The translations under genes were made by a program, and so were the position numbers. From contig NZ_AOLG01000028.1 in NCBI RefSeq assembly GCF_000336815.1, positions 69,188 to 133,187 on the forward strand: 64,000 nucleotides of DNA, read 5' to 3'. Source of the stretch: Haloferax prahovense DSM 18310 (GTDB lineage Archaea; Halobacteriota; Halobacteria; Halobacteriales; Haloferacaceae). The notes below the pieces were generated by a model, which was not told the DNA's origin, did not search any database, and saw nothing but the letters and a program-made list of their open reading frames with translations. Positions 53,628-62,928 of the stretch are shown one piece after another; position 1 is the first letter of the stretch, and the number at the start of each line of letters is the position of its first letter.

Positions 53628-54398
53628 ATGAACACGGACGGGCGCGAGACGGCCGGGACAATCGGCGCTACGAAAACGTCGTTCGGTATCGTCGAACACA
53701 TCAGAGACCACGACGCGAGCGGGGTGTCGGAGATAGCGAACGACCTCGGCATCTCGAAGAGTACGGCCCACAACCACCTCAAGACGCTCGCGGAGCTCGG
53801 CTACGTCGTCAGGCAGGGCGACGAGTACGCGCTGGGCCTGAAGTTCCTCGACCTCGGCGACCACGCACGGACGCGACACGCGCTGTACCACGCTTCCATC
53901 GGCGAGATGGACGACCTCGTCGAGGCCGTCGGCGAGCGCGGACAGGTGATGGTCGAGGAGAACGGCCGCGGCGTCTACATCTATCAGGTAAAATCCGAGC
54001 AGGGCCTCCAGACCGACTCGCACATCGGCACGACCGTCGACCTCCACACCACGTCGGTCGGCAAGTCCTACCTGGCCTTCTGCGACGAGGAGCGTCGAAA
54101 CGAGATTCTCGACGGCGAACTGACGCGGCTGACGACGAAGACGATAGACGACCGCGACGCCCTCGAAGCCGAGTTGGCGACGATTCGCGAGCGCGGCTAC
54201 GCCTTCAACGACGAAGAGCGCATCACCGGCATGCGGGCGGTCGGTGCGCCGATTCTCTCCGACGACGGGACCATTCTCGGCTCTATCAGCGTCTCCGGTC
54301 CCACCACGCGGATGAAAGGCGAGTGGTACCACACGGAAGTGCCGGAGATGGTGACGCAGGCCGCCCGCGTCATCGGCATCCGCGCGACGTACTCGTAA
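53628..54398 (+). CDS. IclR family transcriptional regulator, probable controller of the catabolic island
   Basis: 256 residues from the ATG at 53628. N-terminal winged helix SFGIVEHIRDHDASGVSEIA then LGISKSTAHNHLKTLAELGY. The C-terminal IclR effector domain has GTTVDLHTTSVGKSYLAF and FNDEERITGMRAVGAPI. A TATA-like ATTATTA lies at 53598, so it may have its own promoter. Its position at the end of the enzyme and transport genes makes it the likely pathway regulator with a carboxylate effector. Confidence 0.92.
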   Translation: MNTDGRETAGTIGATKTSFGIVEHIRDHDASGVSEIANDLGISKSTAHNHLKTLAELGYVVRQGDEYALGLKFLDLGDHARTRHALYHASIGEMDDLVEAVGERGQVMVEENGRGVYIYQVKSEQGLQTDSHIGTTVDLHTTSVGKSYLAFCDEERRNEILDGELTRLTTKTIDDRDALEAELATIRERGYAFNDEERITGMRAVGAPILSDDGTILGSISVSGPTTRMKGEWYHTEVPEMVTQAARVIGIRATYS

Positions 54399-55064
54399 TC
54401 GTCTCGCAGTGGCGAACGTCCGTTCGGCTGTGCTGTATTTCGTGCGATATTTGACGGTTGACGTGCTCGACATCCGGTGTCCGGAGACCGAGTCGACCGA
54501 GCGCGGAATCAAATTACACACATACGCTTGTAACGCACTTCCGAGAGAGCCGGCTCCGACATTCGTAACACGGGGCGACTATCTCGCGAGGCGGTGGCTT
54601 CGAGGCGAGTCACTTCCGGCAGACATATAAGAAAAACGAGTACAGCAGAAACTTTGATAATTCTTCTCACCGCGGGCATCAAAAACGCGAGAAGAGCGGG
54701 CCAGTCAACCGTAGCAACACGACTGAGACCGACGGAAGAATCATGTTCGTCAACCTGAGATAATCGCCTCAGACGACCTTCAAACGGCGTTATTGTGGCA
54801 TTGAGTCCACGACAGCATCACTGGTTCATCCCCGTATATTAGACGCTGAACGTCCGTTCGATTCGCTTCGTCACGCGGCCAGTCATGGGTAGACGGGTAA
54901 ATAAGTAAATCAACATATATGTAGATATGTCGGGCAAAACTGTTGTGTCCGGTTCGGCTCCGGCGACTGCCGAGAGGGGACGCCGCGGGGTCGAGAGCGC
55001 CGCCGCTCGAAGCGGTCGGCTGGGCGGGGACCGCGCGTGTCCCGGTCGCCGGCCGCGGAGCGAG
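54399..55064. other. Gene-poor region, about 670 bp
   Basis: No convincing gene. A 73-codon frame (54409-54630, GTG start) lacks recognisable features. GC content is lower than around. TATA-like ACATATAAG near 54623 and ATATATGTAG near 54915 could start an untranslated RNA toward the plus strand, but I see no conserved structure to support one. Confidence 0.4.
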
Positions 55065-56153
55065 TCAGTCGGCCATCGGGGCCTGCAACTCGCGTTCGAC
55101 CTCGTCGTCGACCTCGACGGGACCCTCAGCGAAGACGACGCCGTGGGCACCCTCTCGCTCCTTCGCACTCGCCGCGACGCGGACGAACGACGCCTTCTCG
55201 CGGGCGTCCGGGATAGTGTGACCGCCGCAGTAGCTCACACCCGAGCGAACCCCGCCGAGGAACTCCTCGACGAGCGGTTCGACCGGCCCCTTGTGGGGCG
55301 TGAGCGCCTCGACGCCCTCGCCCGCGTCCACGTCGCTCTGTTTGTCGTCGCGGTCGTCGGCCGCCTCCGTCGAGGCCATCCCGCGGGAGCGCTTGTACGT
55401 CTCGCCGTCGACCTCGACCACGTGGCCCGGTGCCTCGTCGGTGCCGGCGAAGAAGCTGCCCATCATGACGGTGTCCGCACCGGCCATGAGGGCCTTCGCG
55501 GCGTCGCCGGAGGTCCGAATCCCCCCGTCGGCCATGACGTGGATGCCGAGGTCGTGCGCCCGCTCGGCGCACTCCGAGACGGCCGTGAGCTGCGGATAGC
55601 CCGCGCCCGCGACCTCGCGGGTCGTGCAGTGCGAACCCGGTCCGACGCCGACTTTCACACAGCCCGCGCCGGCCTCCCAGAGGTCTTCGACGGCCGCCGG
55701 CGTGACGACGTTACCCGCGACGATTTCGGGGTCGAACTCGTCGCGAATCCGTTCGACAGCGTCCAGACACCGCTCCATGTGACCGTGAGCGATGTCCATG
55801 ACAATGGCGTCGGCGCCGGCGTCGAGGAGCGCCTCGGTCCGGTCGAGGTAGTCCTCGTTGATGCCGACCGCGCCCGAGACGGTCCCGCCCGCCTCGGCGA
55901 CGCGGCGGACCTGTTCGGCCTGCTCGTCCACGTCGAGGAAGCGGTGGACGACGCCGAGGCCGCCGAGGCCGGAGAGCGCCGCCGCGAGGTCTGTTTCGGT
56001 GACGGTGTCCATAGCCGCGCTGACGAGCGGCGTGTCGAGGCGCAAGCCCGGCGTCACGTTGGTCGAGAGGTCCACGTCGCTCCGGCTGTCGACCGGGGAG
56101 CGCTGTGGAACCAGCAATACGTCTCCGTAAGAGAGTCCTGTGCGAATCTCCAT
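55065..56153 (-). CDS. GMP reductase-like / IMP dehydrogenase family protein without CBS domains
   Basis: 362 residues from the ATG at 56153. The TIM-barrel core has [25 protein letters not shown], the catalytic Cys in [14 protein letters not shown] and [20 protein letters not shown]. The latter is GMP-reductase-like (GYPQLSAV) rather than IMPDH-like. CBS domains are absent, as in GuaC. It would convert GMP to IMP with NADPH, though an IMP dehydrogenase-type role is not excluded. Single gene; an acidic insert precedes [10 protein letters not shown]. Confidence 0.83.
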   Translation of the reverse strand: MEIRTGLSYGDVLLVPQRSPVDSRSDVDLSTNVTPGLRLDTPLVSAAMDTVTETDLAAALSGLGGLGVVHRFLDVDEQAEQVRRVAEAGGTVSGAVGINEDYLDRTEALLDAGADAIVMDIAHGHMERCLDAVERIRDEFDPEIVAGNVVTPAAVEDLWEAGAGCVKVGVGPGSHCTTREVAGAGYPQLTAVSECAERAHDLGIHVMADGGIRTSGDAAKALMAGADTVMMGSFFAGTDEAPGHVVEVDGETYKRSRGMASTEAADDRDDKQSDVDAGEGVEALTPHKGPVEPLVEEFLGGVRSGVSYCGGHTIPDAREKASFVRVAASAKEREGAHGVVFAEGPVEVDDEVERELQAPMAD

Positions 56154-56570
56154 CGTAACCCTCCACAGCCGAAGGGTGGGACGGTAATAACGCCCACGAA
56201 CGCGGTTCACGTCGCCGCGGAACGAAACTATTACGCGCTGGCGCTCGTCTGTTCACTAACACACGGCGCCGCGTCTCGTGCGAATCTCCAACCCATCGTA
56301 ACCCCAAGACGTTCGCCGTTCGCGGGCCGTGTGGTTCGAACCGTCCGCGAGCGACAGCGTCGCGCGGGAGCGGAGTATCGAAGTCGAATTCGGGGCAGGG
56401 TTCGAAAGCGTTTTGTCAGACTGATATTGACAGATAGCTGCCGTACCGACCGCACCACCTCGAGTCGGTCACGGTAGGTGGACCAGAGGCAACCCACAGC
56501 GTCGCGATTGGTCCCTGTCTCGTACTTCGCGGACCGAAGGAATTTCTTCCGGGGAGTTCCTTACGCAGGT
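56154..56570. other. Intergenic region between divergent guaC-like and glmU-like genes
   Basis: About 417 bp with no supported gene. It holds the promoter of the minus-strand GMP reductase-like gene (GTTATTACCG near 56180) and that of the plus-strand glmU-like gene. Open frames crossing it are extensions of neighbours. Confidence 0.45.
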
Positions 56571-57818
56571 ATGCAGACTGTCATTCTCGCCGCCGGCCGC
56601 GGCACCCGGATGCGTCCGCTCACGGACCGCCGACCCAAGCCGATGCTCCCCGTGGCCGACCGGCCGCTCGTCGCGCACACCGCCGACGCCGCCGTCGAGG
56701 CGGGCGCGACGGACATCACGCTCGTCGTCGGTTACGAGGCCGATGACGTGCGCGACTACTTCGGCGACGAGCGCGCCGGCGTCCCGGTCGAGTTCGCCGT
56801 GCAGTCGGAACAGCGCGGGACGGCCGACGCGGTCCGCGCCGCGGCCCCCCATCTCGACCCCGACGAACCGTTCGTCGTCCTCAACGGCGACGCACTGTAC
56901 GACGTGCCGTCGCTCTCGACGCTCTACGAGGGGACGCCCGCGGTCGGGTCGTTCCGCGTCGACGACCCGAGTTCCTACGGCGTCCTCGACACCGACGACG
57001 AGGGCTTCGTCACCGGGGTCGTCGAAAAACCCGAACACCCGCCGTCTGACCTCGTCAACGCCGGCGCGTACGTCTTCCCGGCCGAGGCCCACGGCTGGCT
57101 CGACGTGGACGAGAGCGACCGCGGGGAACTGGAACTGACCGACGTGCTCGCGGCGACCTGCGAGGCTTACGACGTGCGCGGCGTCGCCTTCGACCGCTGG
57201 CTCGACGTGGGGCGACCGTGGGAGCTTCTCGAAGCCAACGAGTGGAAACTCGGCGAACTCGAGCCGCGAATCGACGGCGACGTGTCCGAGCGCGCCGAAC
57301 TCGACGGGCCGGTCGTCGTCGAGGAGGGCGCGACGGTTCGCTCCGGCGTGGTCATCGAGGGCCCGGTGCTCGTCCGCAGCGGGGCCACCGTCGGACCGAA
57401 CGCCTACGTCCGCGGGCACACGCTCGTCGGCGAGAACGCCAAGGTCGGCCACGCGGTCGAGGTGAAAAACAGCGTCCTGATGGAGGGCGCGACGGTCGGC
57501 CACCTCTCGTACGTCGGCGACAGCCTCCTCGGCCGCGACGTGAACTTCGGCGCGGGGACCAAGGTCGCGAACCTCCGCCACGACGGCGAACCAGTCCGAC
57601 AGATGCTCAAGGGGGAACTCGTCTCCTCGGGTCGCCGGAAGTACGGCGTCGTCCTCGGCGACGAGGTGAAAACCGGCATCAACGCCTCGCTGAACGCAGG
57701 CGTCAGAATCCCGACCGGCGGCACGGTCAAGCCCGGTGAGTCCGTGCTCTACGACCGCATCGACGAGCGCGGCACGGCGGACAAGACGGACGAGGCGGAC
57801 GAGGACGCGATGGACTGA
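56571..57818 (+). CDS. glmU: Bifunctional sugar-1-phosphate nucleotidyltransferase/acetyltransferase (GlmU-like)
   Basis: 415 residues from the ATG at 56571. The N-terminal nucleotidyltransferase has the pyrophosphorylase signature ILAAGRGTRMRPLTDRRPKP, VVLNGDALYD and GVVEKPEHPPSDLVNAGAYV. The C-terminal left-handed beta-helix (hexapeptide repeats, ~245-400) has VRSGVVIEGPVLVRSGATVG and NFGAGTKVANLRHDG. It would make UDP-N-acetylglucosamine from glucosamine-1-phosphate; archaeal members may use related sugars. The glmS gene at the right edge supports this. Confidence 0.87.
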   Translation: MQTVILAAGRGTRMRPLTDRRPKPMLPVADRPLVAHTADAAVEAGATDITLVVGYEADDVRDYFGDERAGVPVEFAVQSEQRGTADAVRAAAPHLDPDEPFVVLNGDALYDVPSLSTLYEGTPAVGSFRVDDPSSYGVLDTDDEGFVTGVVEKPEHPPSDLVNAGAYVFPAEAHGWLDVDESDRGELELTDVLAATCEAYDVRGVAFDRWLDVGRPWELLEANEWKLGELEPRIDGDVSERAELDGPVVVEEGATVRSGVVIEGPVLVRSGATVGPNAYVRGHTLVGENAKVGHAVEVKNSVLMEGATVGHLSYVGDSLLGRDVNFGAGTKVANLRHDGEPVRQMLKGELVSSGRRKYGVVLGDEVKTGINASLNAGVRIPTGGTVKPGESVLYDRIDERGTADKTDEADEDAMD

Positions 57819-57948
57819 GACTCACCGGCCGGCGAAGACTGACCGAGACGCGACGAAAACCGCCCCGGCCGTCCGATTCCTGATATCTGAAAGACACTTA
57901 ATCTGCCAAACAGTTATCAGACACAACAGCGAAGACTCACGACAGTAC

Positions 57949-59346
57949 ATGGACGGGACCGAGGGGGAGTCACCGACGATACGCGTGCTCTACGTCGACG
58001 ACGACGAGGGGCTGTTGGCGCTGACGAAGCGGTTTCTCGAATCGACCGACGACGGTATCGAGGTCGAGACGACCGACTCGCCGCAGCGGGCGCTGGCGCT
58101 CCTCGAAAGGGAGTCGTTCGACGCGGTCGTCTCCGACTACCAGATGCCCGAGATGTCGGGCCTCGAACTCCTGTCGGTGCTCCGTGACGAGCGCGGCTCC
58201 GACATTCCCTTCGTCATCTTCACCGGGCGGAGCCGCGAGGAGGTCGCCATCGAGGCGCTGAATCTCGGCGCGGACAGCTACCTCCAGAAGGGCGGCGACC
58301 CGACGGCGCAGTACGGTGTCCTCCGGCAGACGCTCGTCAGAATCACGGAACACAGGCGCGCGGAGCAGCGCCTCCGGGAGCGCGAGGCGCATCTCCGCGT
58401 CACCCTCGACTCCATCGCCGAGGGCGTCGTCGCCACCGATGCCAGCGGGACGGTCACCCAGCTGAACCGAACGGCCGAGGACAGAACCGGCTACGACGCC
58501 GACGCCGCAGTCGGCAAGCCGCTTTCTGACGTGTTCCACCTCGTCAACGCGGAGACCGGCGAACGCATCGACCCGCTGCAGCGCGTCGCCGAGGCGGGCG
58601 GGCCGGTCGAACTCGGCGCGGGAACGAAACTCGTCACGAGCGACGGCGACGAACGGTACATCGAAGACAGCATGTCGCCCATCAGGACCGACGACGGGGA
58701 AGTCGAAGGGGTCGTCGTCGTGTTCCGCGACGTGACCGAGGCTTACCGCGAGCGGGAACGGCGAGAGCGCCAACGGCGGGCGCTCATCGACCTCGCGACC
58801 GACGAGACGGTCATCGCGGGGTCGTTCGAAGACGCCCTCCCGCGCATCACCGAGACGATGGCGACGGTGCTGAGCGTCGAGCGGGCGAGCGTCTGGCTGT
58901 TCGACGACGCCGAGACGCTCCGCTGTGTCGACCAGTACGACCAGGTGTCGGGCGGGCACACGGCCGGGGCGACGCTAACTGCGTCAAACTACCCGTCGTA
59001 CTTCGAGGCGCTGGAGGCGAATCGGTCGCTCGGCGTCGACGACGTTCAGACCGACCCCGCGACCGCCGAGCTACGGAACGGCTACCTCGAACCGAAGGGC
59101 ATCACGTCGATGCTCGACGCGACGGTCAGGTCGGGCGGCGAAGTCGTCGGCGTCGTCTGTCACGAACACGTCGGCGAGCCGCGGCAGTGGCGGACCGACG
59201 AACTGCGATTCGCCGCGGAGGTCGCCGACAACGTGGTCATCGCGCTCATGCGGGCGACCGACGTCGACGCGCTCCCGGCGAACGACGAGGGGGACGGGAC
59301 GGGAGAGGCGAACGCAGACGAGAGCGCTGACGAACACGGGGAGTGA
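57949..59346 (+). CDS. Receiver - PAS - GAF protein without kinase domain
   Basis: 465 residues from the ATG at 57949. Receiver domain (~10-130) with acidic VDDD and phospho-acceptor Asp63 in VVSDYQMPEMSG, then PAS (~150-275, ending VVVFRDVTEAY) and GAF (~290-440, with VLSVERASVWLFDDAET). There is no HisKA or ATPase, so it cannot be a kinase; it probably relays a signal by protein contact. An acidic tail ends it. It lies 130 bp after glmU, with a TATA-like CTTAATC near 57896. Confidence 0.88.
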   Translation: MDGTEGESPTIRVLYVDDDEGLLALTKRFLESTDDGIEVETTDSPQRALALLERESFDAVVSDYQMPEMSGLELLSVLRDERGSDIPFVIFTGRSREEVAIEALNLGADSYLQKGGDPTAQYGVLRQTLVRITEHRRAEQRLREREAHLRVTLDSIAEGVVATDASGTVTQLNRTAEDRTGYDADAAVGKPLSDVFHLVNAETGERIDPLQRVAEAGGPVELGAGTKLVTSDGDERYIEDSMSPIRTDDGEVEGVVVVFRDVTEAYRERERRERQRRALIDLATDETVIAGSFEDALPRITETMATVLSVERASVWLFDDAETLRCVDQYDQVSGGHTAGATLTASNYPSYFEALEANRSLGVDDVQTDPATAELRNGYLEPKGITSMLDATVRSGGEVVGVVCHEHVGEPRQWRTDELRFAAEVADNVVIALMRATDVDALPANDEGDGTGEANADESADEHGE

Positions 59347-59453
59347 ACCGACCGCCGCACGGGTCGACCCGCCCGAGTCGGCCGACTCCGGGTCTACTTT
59401 TCGTCCGTTCGGAATCCCATCCGGTCAGTTCTCGTGACCGAATTCGAATATCG

Positions 59454-59477
59454 AACCCCCGATTCGGGCCGGGGGTT
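59454..59477 (+). terminator. Hairpin after the REC-PAS-GAF gene
   Basis: AACCCCC-N10-GGGGGTT is a perfect 7-bp stem, 107 bp after the gene stop, followed by GAAAAACG. It could terminate transcription or be a regulatory hairpin upstream of the Rrf2 gene. Archaeal termination usually depends on T-runs, which are weak here. Confidence 0.35.
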
Positions 59478-59561
59478 GAAAAACGTCGATTCCGCTGAGA
59501 ATCCGGCGAAATCGGCGCATCACCGTGAAATCTAAAATGCCCGTAGCTCCAAAGAACGTGT

Positions 59562-60005
59562 ATGTCGAACAGCAGCCGATTCGTCGTCGCGACGCACGTG
59601 CTGACTAACTTGGCGGTGCGGAGCGACGAGCGGCTGTCTTCCGACCGTCTCGCGTGGAGCGTCAACACGAACCCGGTGGTCATCCGTCAGCTTCTGTGTT
59701 CGCTCCGGGAGGCGGACCTCGTCGATTCCAAGCGCGGCCCGACCGGCGGTTTCACGCTGGCCCGCGAGCCGGACACCATCACGCTTCGCGACATCTACGA
59801 GGCGGTGGAGGACGCCGAGCCGTTCTGTTTCCACACGAACGAACCGAACGACGAGTGCACCGTCGGCGAACACATCCAGCCGGTCCTCGGCGAACTGCTC
59901 GAGCCGGCGATTCAGGCGATGCTCGACGAACTCGACTCGGTCACCATCGCGGAGGTCCACGAGGCGATTTTCGAGACGGCGGACGGCGACCCGCTCGAAG
60001 TGTAG
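59562..60005 (+). CDS. Rrf2 family transcriptional regulator
   Basis: 147 residues. Winged helix SSRFVVATHVLTNLAVRSDE, then WSVNTNPVVIRQLLCSLREA and the wing DSKRGPTGGFTLAREPDTIT, the standard Rrf2 pattern. It has few Cys (CFHTNE and ECTVGE spaced by about 10), perhaps enough for a thiol or metal sensor but not the usual three-Cys cluster. Leaderless start from a TATA-like TCTAAAATG near 59531. Convergent with the HxlR gene. Confidence 0.87.
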   Translation: MSNSSRFVVATHVLTNLAVRSDERLSSDRLAWSVNTNPVVIRQLLCSLREADLVDSKRGPTGGFTLAREPDTITLRDIYEAVEDAEPFCFHTNEPNDECTVGEHIQPVLGELLEPAIQAMLDELDSVTIAEVHEAIFETADGDPLEV

Positions 60006-60016
60006 TGTAGCGCCGC

Positions 60017-60385
60017 TCAGACCGTCGACTGGACCGTCTCGGCTTCGGCCGACTCTTCGTGCTCGGCGTCGAGCCACTCGGTGGCCCACTCCTGTATCTC
60101 GTCGAACACCGGACACAGCGAGACGCCCTTGTCGGTCAGCGAGTAGTACGTCGCGACCGGCGCGTCCTCTTCCATCCGGCGGTCGACGAAGCCGTGTTCC
60201 TGCAGGTCGTCGAGGACGCGAGAGAGCGTCCGCGAACTCGCGCCGGTCGAGCGCTTCAGTTCGTTGAACCGCTTTTCACCGTCTTGGAGGTCGTGGAGGA
60301 CGATGAGACGCCACTGCGACCCGATTTGCTTCAGCGAGTCGATGATGGGGCAGGGGGCGTCGTCGAGGTTCATATCCGTGGCCAT
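60017..60385 (-). CDS. HxlR family transcriptional regulator
   Basis: 122 residues. Winged helix with CPIIDSLKQIGSQWRLIVLH, RFNELKRSTGASSRTLSRVL and the wing YYSLTDKGVSL, typical of HxlR/MarR-like regulators. A Cys early in the protein (CPIID) is the usual redox or aldehyde-sensing position. Convergent with the Rrf2 gene, 11 bp apart. An ATG 12 nt downstream is an alternative start. Target unknown. Confidence 0.88.
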   Translation of the reverse strand: MATDMNLDDAPCPIIDSLKQIGSQWRLIVLHDLQDGEKRFNELKRSTGASSRTLSRVLDDLQEHGFVDRRMEEDAPVATYYSLTDKGVSLCPVFDEIQEWATEWLDAEHEESAEAETVQSTV

Positions 60386-60498
60386 ACACTCACCTCGGTT
60401 CCGACCCTCTTTAGCGGTTCGGTTAGTTTACCTGCTTTCGAAACGTTACCTGATTCGCCTCCGGGCCGGTTGACCAGTTGACCGGCCGACCGGCCCGC

Positions 60499-60855
60499 TC
60501 AGGCGAGCAGCCGTGAGAGGAGGAGAAACACGCGCTTGAGGTTCTTCGAGAGACTCGACTGGTTCTCCGAGTAGAGCATCACGTCGTCGTCCAGTCCGTG
60601 AATCTGCAGGCACCGCCCCCGGTCGGACAGGTCTTTCAGTTCGATTCCCCGGACCGTGTCGAGGGGGATAACGAGATAGCGGTACTCTTCGTCTTGGATG
60701 TCGGCGTTACAGTGGTCGCCGTAGACGTGGATGCTCCGCTCCGTGACCGCGAGTTCGTAGCCGATATAGCTCATCCCGGCGATTTCGGCCCCGGCGCGGC
60801 CGCCTTTGACCTTGCCTTTCAGATTCGAGGCGTCGAGGAGGATTCCGTCAACCAT
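60499..60855 (-). CDS. Conserved haloarchaeal protein of unknown function
   Basis: 118 residues from the ATG at 60855; the open frame continues upstream into another gene region without support. It has a beta-rich domain (VYGDHCNADIQDEEYRYLVI, then RGIELKDLSDRGRCLQIHG) and a basic C-terminus with KNLKRVFLLLSRLLA that could be an amphipathic membrane-contact helix. I do not recognise the family. It is followed upstream by the DICT gene on the same strand, 115 bp away. Confidence 0.65.
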   Translation of the reverse strand: MVDGILLDASNLKGKVKGGRAGAEIAGMSYIGYELAVTERSIHVYGDHCNADIQDEEYRYLVIPLDTVRGIELKDLSDRGRCLQIHGLDDDVMLYSENQSSLSKNLKRVFLLLSRLLA

Positions 60856-60970
60856 ACCGTCCGGTTCCGGGCGGGCGTTCGTAAGTATTCGCGCCCAGTT
60901 CTCCGAATTGATTCTGTGTACGGGCGCAAAGAATCGAACCCGAGTCAACGGCTTGACTTCGGTCGAACGG

Positions 60971-61720
60971 TCATCTGACGACGGACGCGCCGTCGCCGGA
61001 GCCATCGGATTCGATAATCGAGTACGACGAGACGAGGTGGTTGATGATGTAATCCACCGTCGAGGGGTCGTAGGTCCAGAAGCCGGTGAAGCCGAACCCC
61101 GGTTCGGTCTCCTCGGCGACGAGCGCGCACTTGTAGTCGCCGACGCCGTTGCCGTCGTAGGCGACGAACCAGGAGTGCCGAATCTCGTCGGAGCGCGCGA
61201 GGTGGAGTTGGAACTGGTCGGCCTGCGGGACCTCGCCGTTCGGGTAGATGTACGCGTGGACCGAGAGGTCGTCGCGGTCGCCGAGACGGCGGTACGTTTC
61301 GAGTTGCGGCCGGAGGTTCCCGCCGGACTGGAAGCCGGAGTGGAGTTCGCCCGCGCCGACGCGCCACGCGCGGTCCTCGATTTCGCGGGTGGCGTTGAAC
61401 ATCTTCCGGCGGTCGTAGGAGGTAAACAGCGTCTCGTCGAGGTGGTCGAGAACCTGCGCGTACGAGTCGCGTTCGAACCCCGGTTCGACGTCCTCGGGGC
61501 GCGCGAGCAGGTCGTCGACCGAGACCGCCGTGTGGAACTTGTCGCCGGTACCCAGCACCGCGTAGTTCGAAGGGCCCTCGTCGGAACTCGCAGACTCCAC
61601 CGAGACGTTTCGATCCGCAAAGTGCTCGGCGAGTCGCTCGACGACGCCGGGGGTCGGATTGAACACCGTCAGTGTTCGCTCCGAGGCGGCGACGCCGGAG
61701 ATGAGTTCGCTGAGAGACAT
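60971..61720 (-). CDS. DICT sensory domain protein
   Basis: 249 residues from the ATG at 61720. N-terminal helix SLSELISGVAASERTLTVFN, then the DICT-like pattern DVEPGFERDSYAQVLDHLDE, QSGGNLRPQLETYRRLGDRD and HLARSDEIRHSWFVAYDGNG. DICT domains are small-molecule or light-linked sensors often tied to diguanylate cyclases or two-component systems. The C-terminus YIINHLVSSYSIIES has no output domain. An AT-rich promoter palindrome lies upstream at 61746-61763. Confidence 0.8.
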   Translation of the reverse strand: MSLSELISGVAASERTLTVFNPTPGVVERLAEHFADRNVSVESASSDEGPSNYAVLGTGDKFHTAVSVDDLLARPEDVEPGFERDSYAQVLDHLDETLFTSYDRRKMFNATREIEDRAWRVGAGELHSGFQSGGNLRPQLETYRRLGDRDDLSVHAYIYPNGEVPQADQFQLHLARSDEIRHSWFVAYDGNGVGDYKCALVAEETEPGFGFTGFWTYDPSTVDYIINHLVSSYSIIESDGSGDGASVVR

Positions 61721-61745
61721 TACCGGGGAAACGCTACACCAGGGT

Positions 61746-61763
61746 ATTATTCTTTGCAATAAT
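61746..61763. promoter_or_regulatory. Palindrome in the DICT gene promoter
   Basis: ATTATT-CTTTGC-AATAAT is a perfect 6-6-6 inverted repeat 26-43 nt before the DICT start codon, overlapping the expected TATA box. It could bind a repressor. Confidence 0.4.
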
Positions 61764-61808
61764 GTGGTATGTGAATCGGAGCGGTGCCAGGACCCGAACG
61801 CCACCGGT

Positions 61809-61839
61809 CCCCCGGTGAGTAAGGAGTCGCTACCGGGGG
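61809..61839. other. GC-rich inverted repeat
   Basis: CCCCCGGT-N15-ACCGGGGG is a perfect 8-bp stem with a 15-nt loop, in the intergenic space between the DICT gene and the 77-aa gene. Role unknown; it could be a terminator or RNA hairpin. Confidence 0.4.
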
Positions 61840-61882
61840 CCCGCGGATTCCTAACTAACCAGTTTCGGGGTGTATATTCGGT

Positions 61883-62116
61883 ATGATTTCCGACGCCCCT
61901 CACACCCGCCCGTCCGCGGAAGTCGACGACGAAACCGGGACGGACGCCAGTTCGTGGTTCACCGCCGAGGTGCCCGATATCGTCGCCGGGCTCGAATCCT
62001 CGCAGTCCATCGGACCACTCACCGCCGCGGCCGCCCGCGAACTCATCGCGGTCGGACGCGCGAGAGACGCGCTCGCGCTCGTTCTCGGCGAAGTCGACGG
62101 GTCGTGGCGGCGGTAA
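61883..62116 (+). CDS. Small hypothetical protein
   Basis: 77 residues from the ATG at 61883. The acidic N-terminus is followed by a helical segment SIGPLTAAAARELIAVGRAR. A TATA-like GTATATTC near 61868 lies only 15 nt before the ATG, slightly too close for leaderless initiation. Codon use fits neighbours. Could be a real regulator fragment or spurious. Confidence 0.5.
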   Translation: MISDAPHTRPSAEVDDETGTDASSWFTAEVPDIVAGLESSQSIGPLTAAAARELIAVGRARDALALVLGEVDGSWRR

Positions 62117-62176
62117 GACGGCGAGAGCCCGCGAGAAGGCGACGCGGCGAACGAACCGGAATCGGCGGTCGGCGGA

Positions 62177-62737
62177 CTACTCCTCACGCGAATTCGTGTC
62201 TCTGACGTACAGTTCCACCAGCGAATCGAGCAGGTGCGGCGCCAGTCGGAACCGAACGTCCACGCTGTTTTGCTCGCGGTCGTACGTGAGCTGTTGGACG
62301 TCTATCGCGGCCAGAAGCGTGCGCATCGCGTCGACGACGTAGTTGCTCGACCCCGCCTCGACGCGGAGGCTGTCGCCGAGGTGAATCGAGAGGCCGTCGA
62401 CGACCGTCTCGTAGCACGTCTTGCTCGGCGCGTTGACTCGCTGGGTGCGTTCGACCAGACCGAGACTCGAAAGCGTCTCGAGCCGACGGTAGATGGTCGA
62501 TTCGGAGACCTCGCAGTTCTCCGCGAGCTCCTCCGCGGTCATCGGCTCGTGGTTGCACGCTAACAGCACGTCCCGCGAGACGTCGTCCCCGAGCGCGTCG
62601 AGGAGGTCGTCGTCGGACGACTCGGGGGGAATGTCGGTCTCGTCCGCCGCCGCGGAGGCGTCGCTCTCGTCGGTCAGCGGGCCCGGTGGCTCGTCTGCGG
62701 CCGAAAGAACGTCGTCCACGAGGTCGTGTCGGGTCAT
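62177..62737 (-). CDS. Winged-helix (ArsR-like) transcriptional regulator
   Basis: 186 residues. An acidic N-terminal tail of ~45 residues is followed by a winged helix: DLLDALGDDVSRDVLLACNH, MTAEELAENCEVSESTIYRR and LETLSSLGLVERTQRV. The C-terminal half (LSIHLGDSLRVEAGSSNYVV, then LTYDREQNSVDVRFRLA) could bind ligand or dimerise. ACCTG-N7-CAGGT at 62746-62762, just upstream, may be its own operator. Target unknown. Confidence 0.83.
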   Translation of the reverse strand: MTRHDLVDDVLSAADEPPGPLTDESDASAAADETDIPPESSDDDLLDALGDDVSRDVLLACNHEPMTAEELAENCEVSESTIYRRLETLSSLGLVERTQRVNAPSKTCYETVVDGLSIHLGDSLRVEAGSSNYVVDAMRTLLAAIDVQQLTYDREQNSVDVRFRLAPHLLDSLVELYVRDTNSREE

Positions 62738-62928
62738 CGCGTACTACCTGACGTGGGCAGGTAATATGTAATCGGTGCCTACAGTCGAGATAATATTCAC
62801 TTATCACCGAACGTTCGCGAACACCTGAAAATAGCGGGTCGGACGCCGAAATCGAGCGTCGACGGCGGATTAATGAGATCGAAACTCGGAAAGTTGGCGG
62901 CGCTACCCGCCGCGGCCGCACGACTTGC

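Noticed and set aside
54409-54630. 73-codon frame after the IclR gene
   Set aside because: GTG start, no promoter, no protein-like pattern; more probably non-coding.
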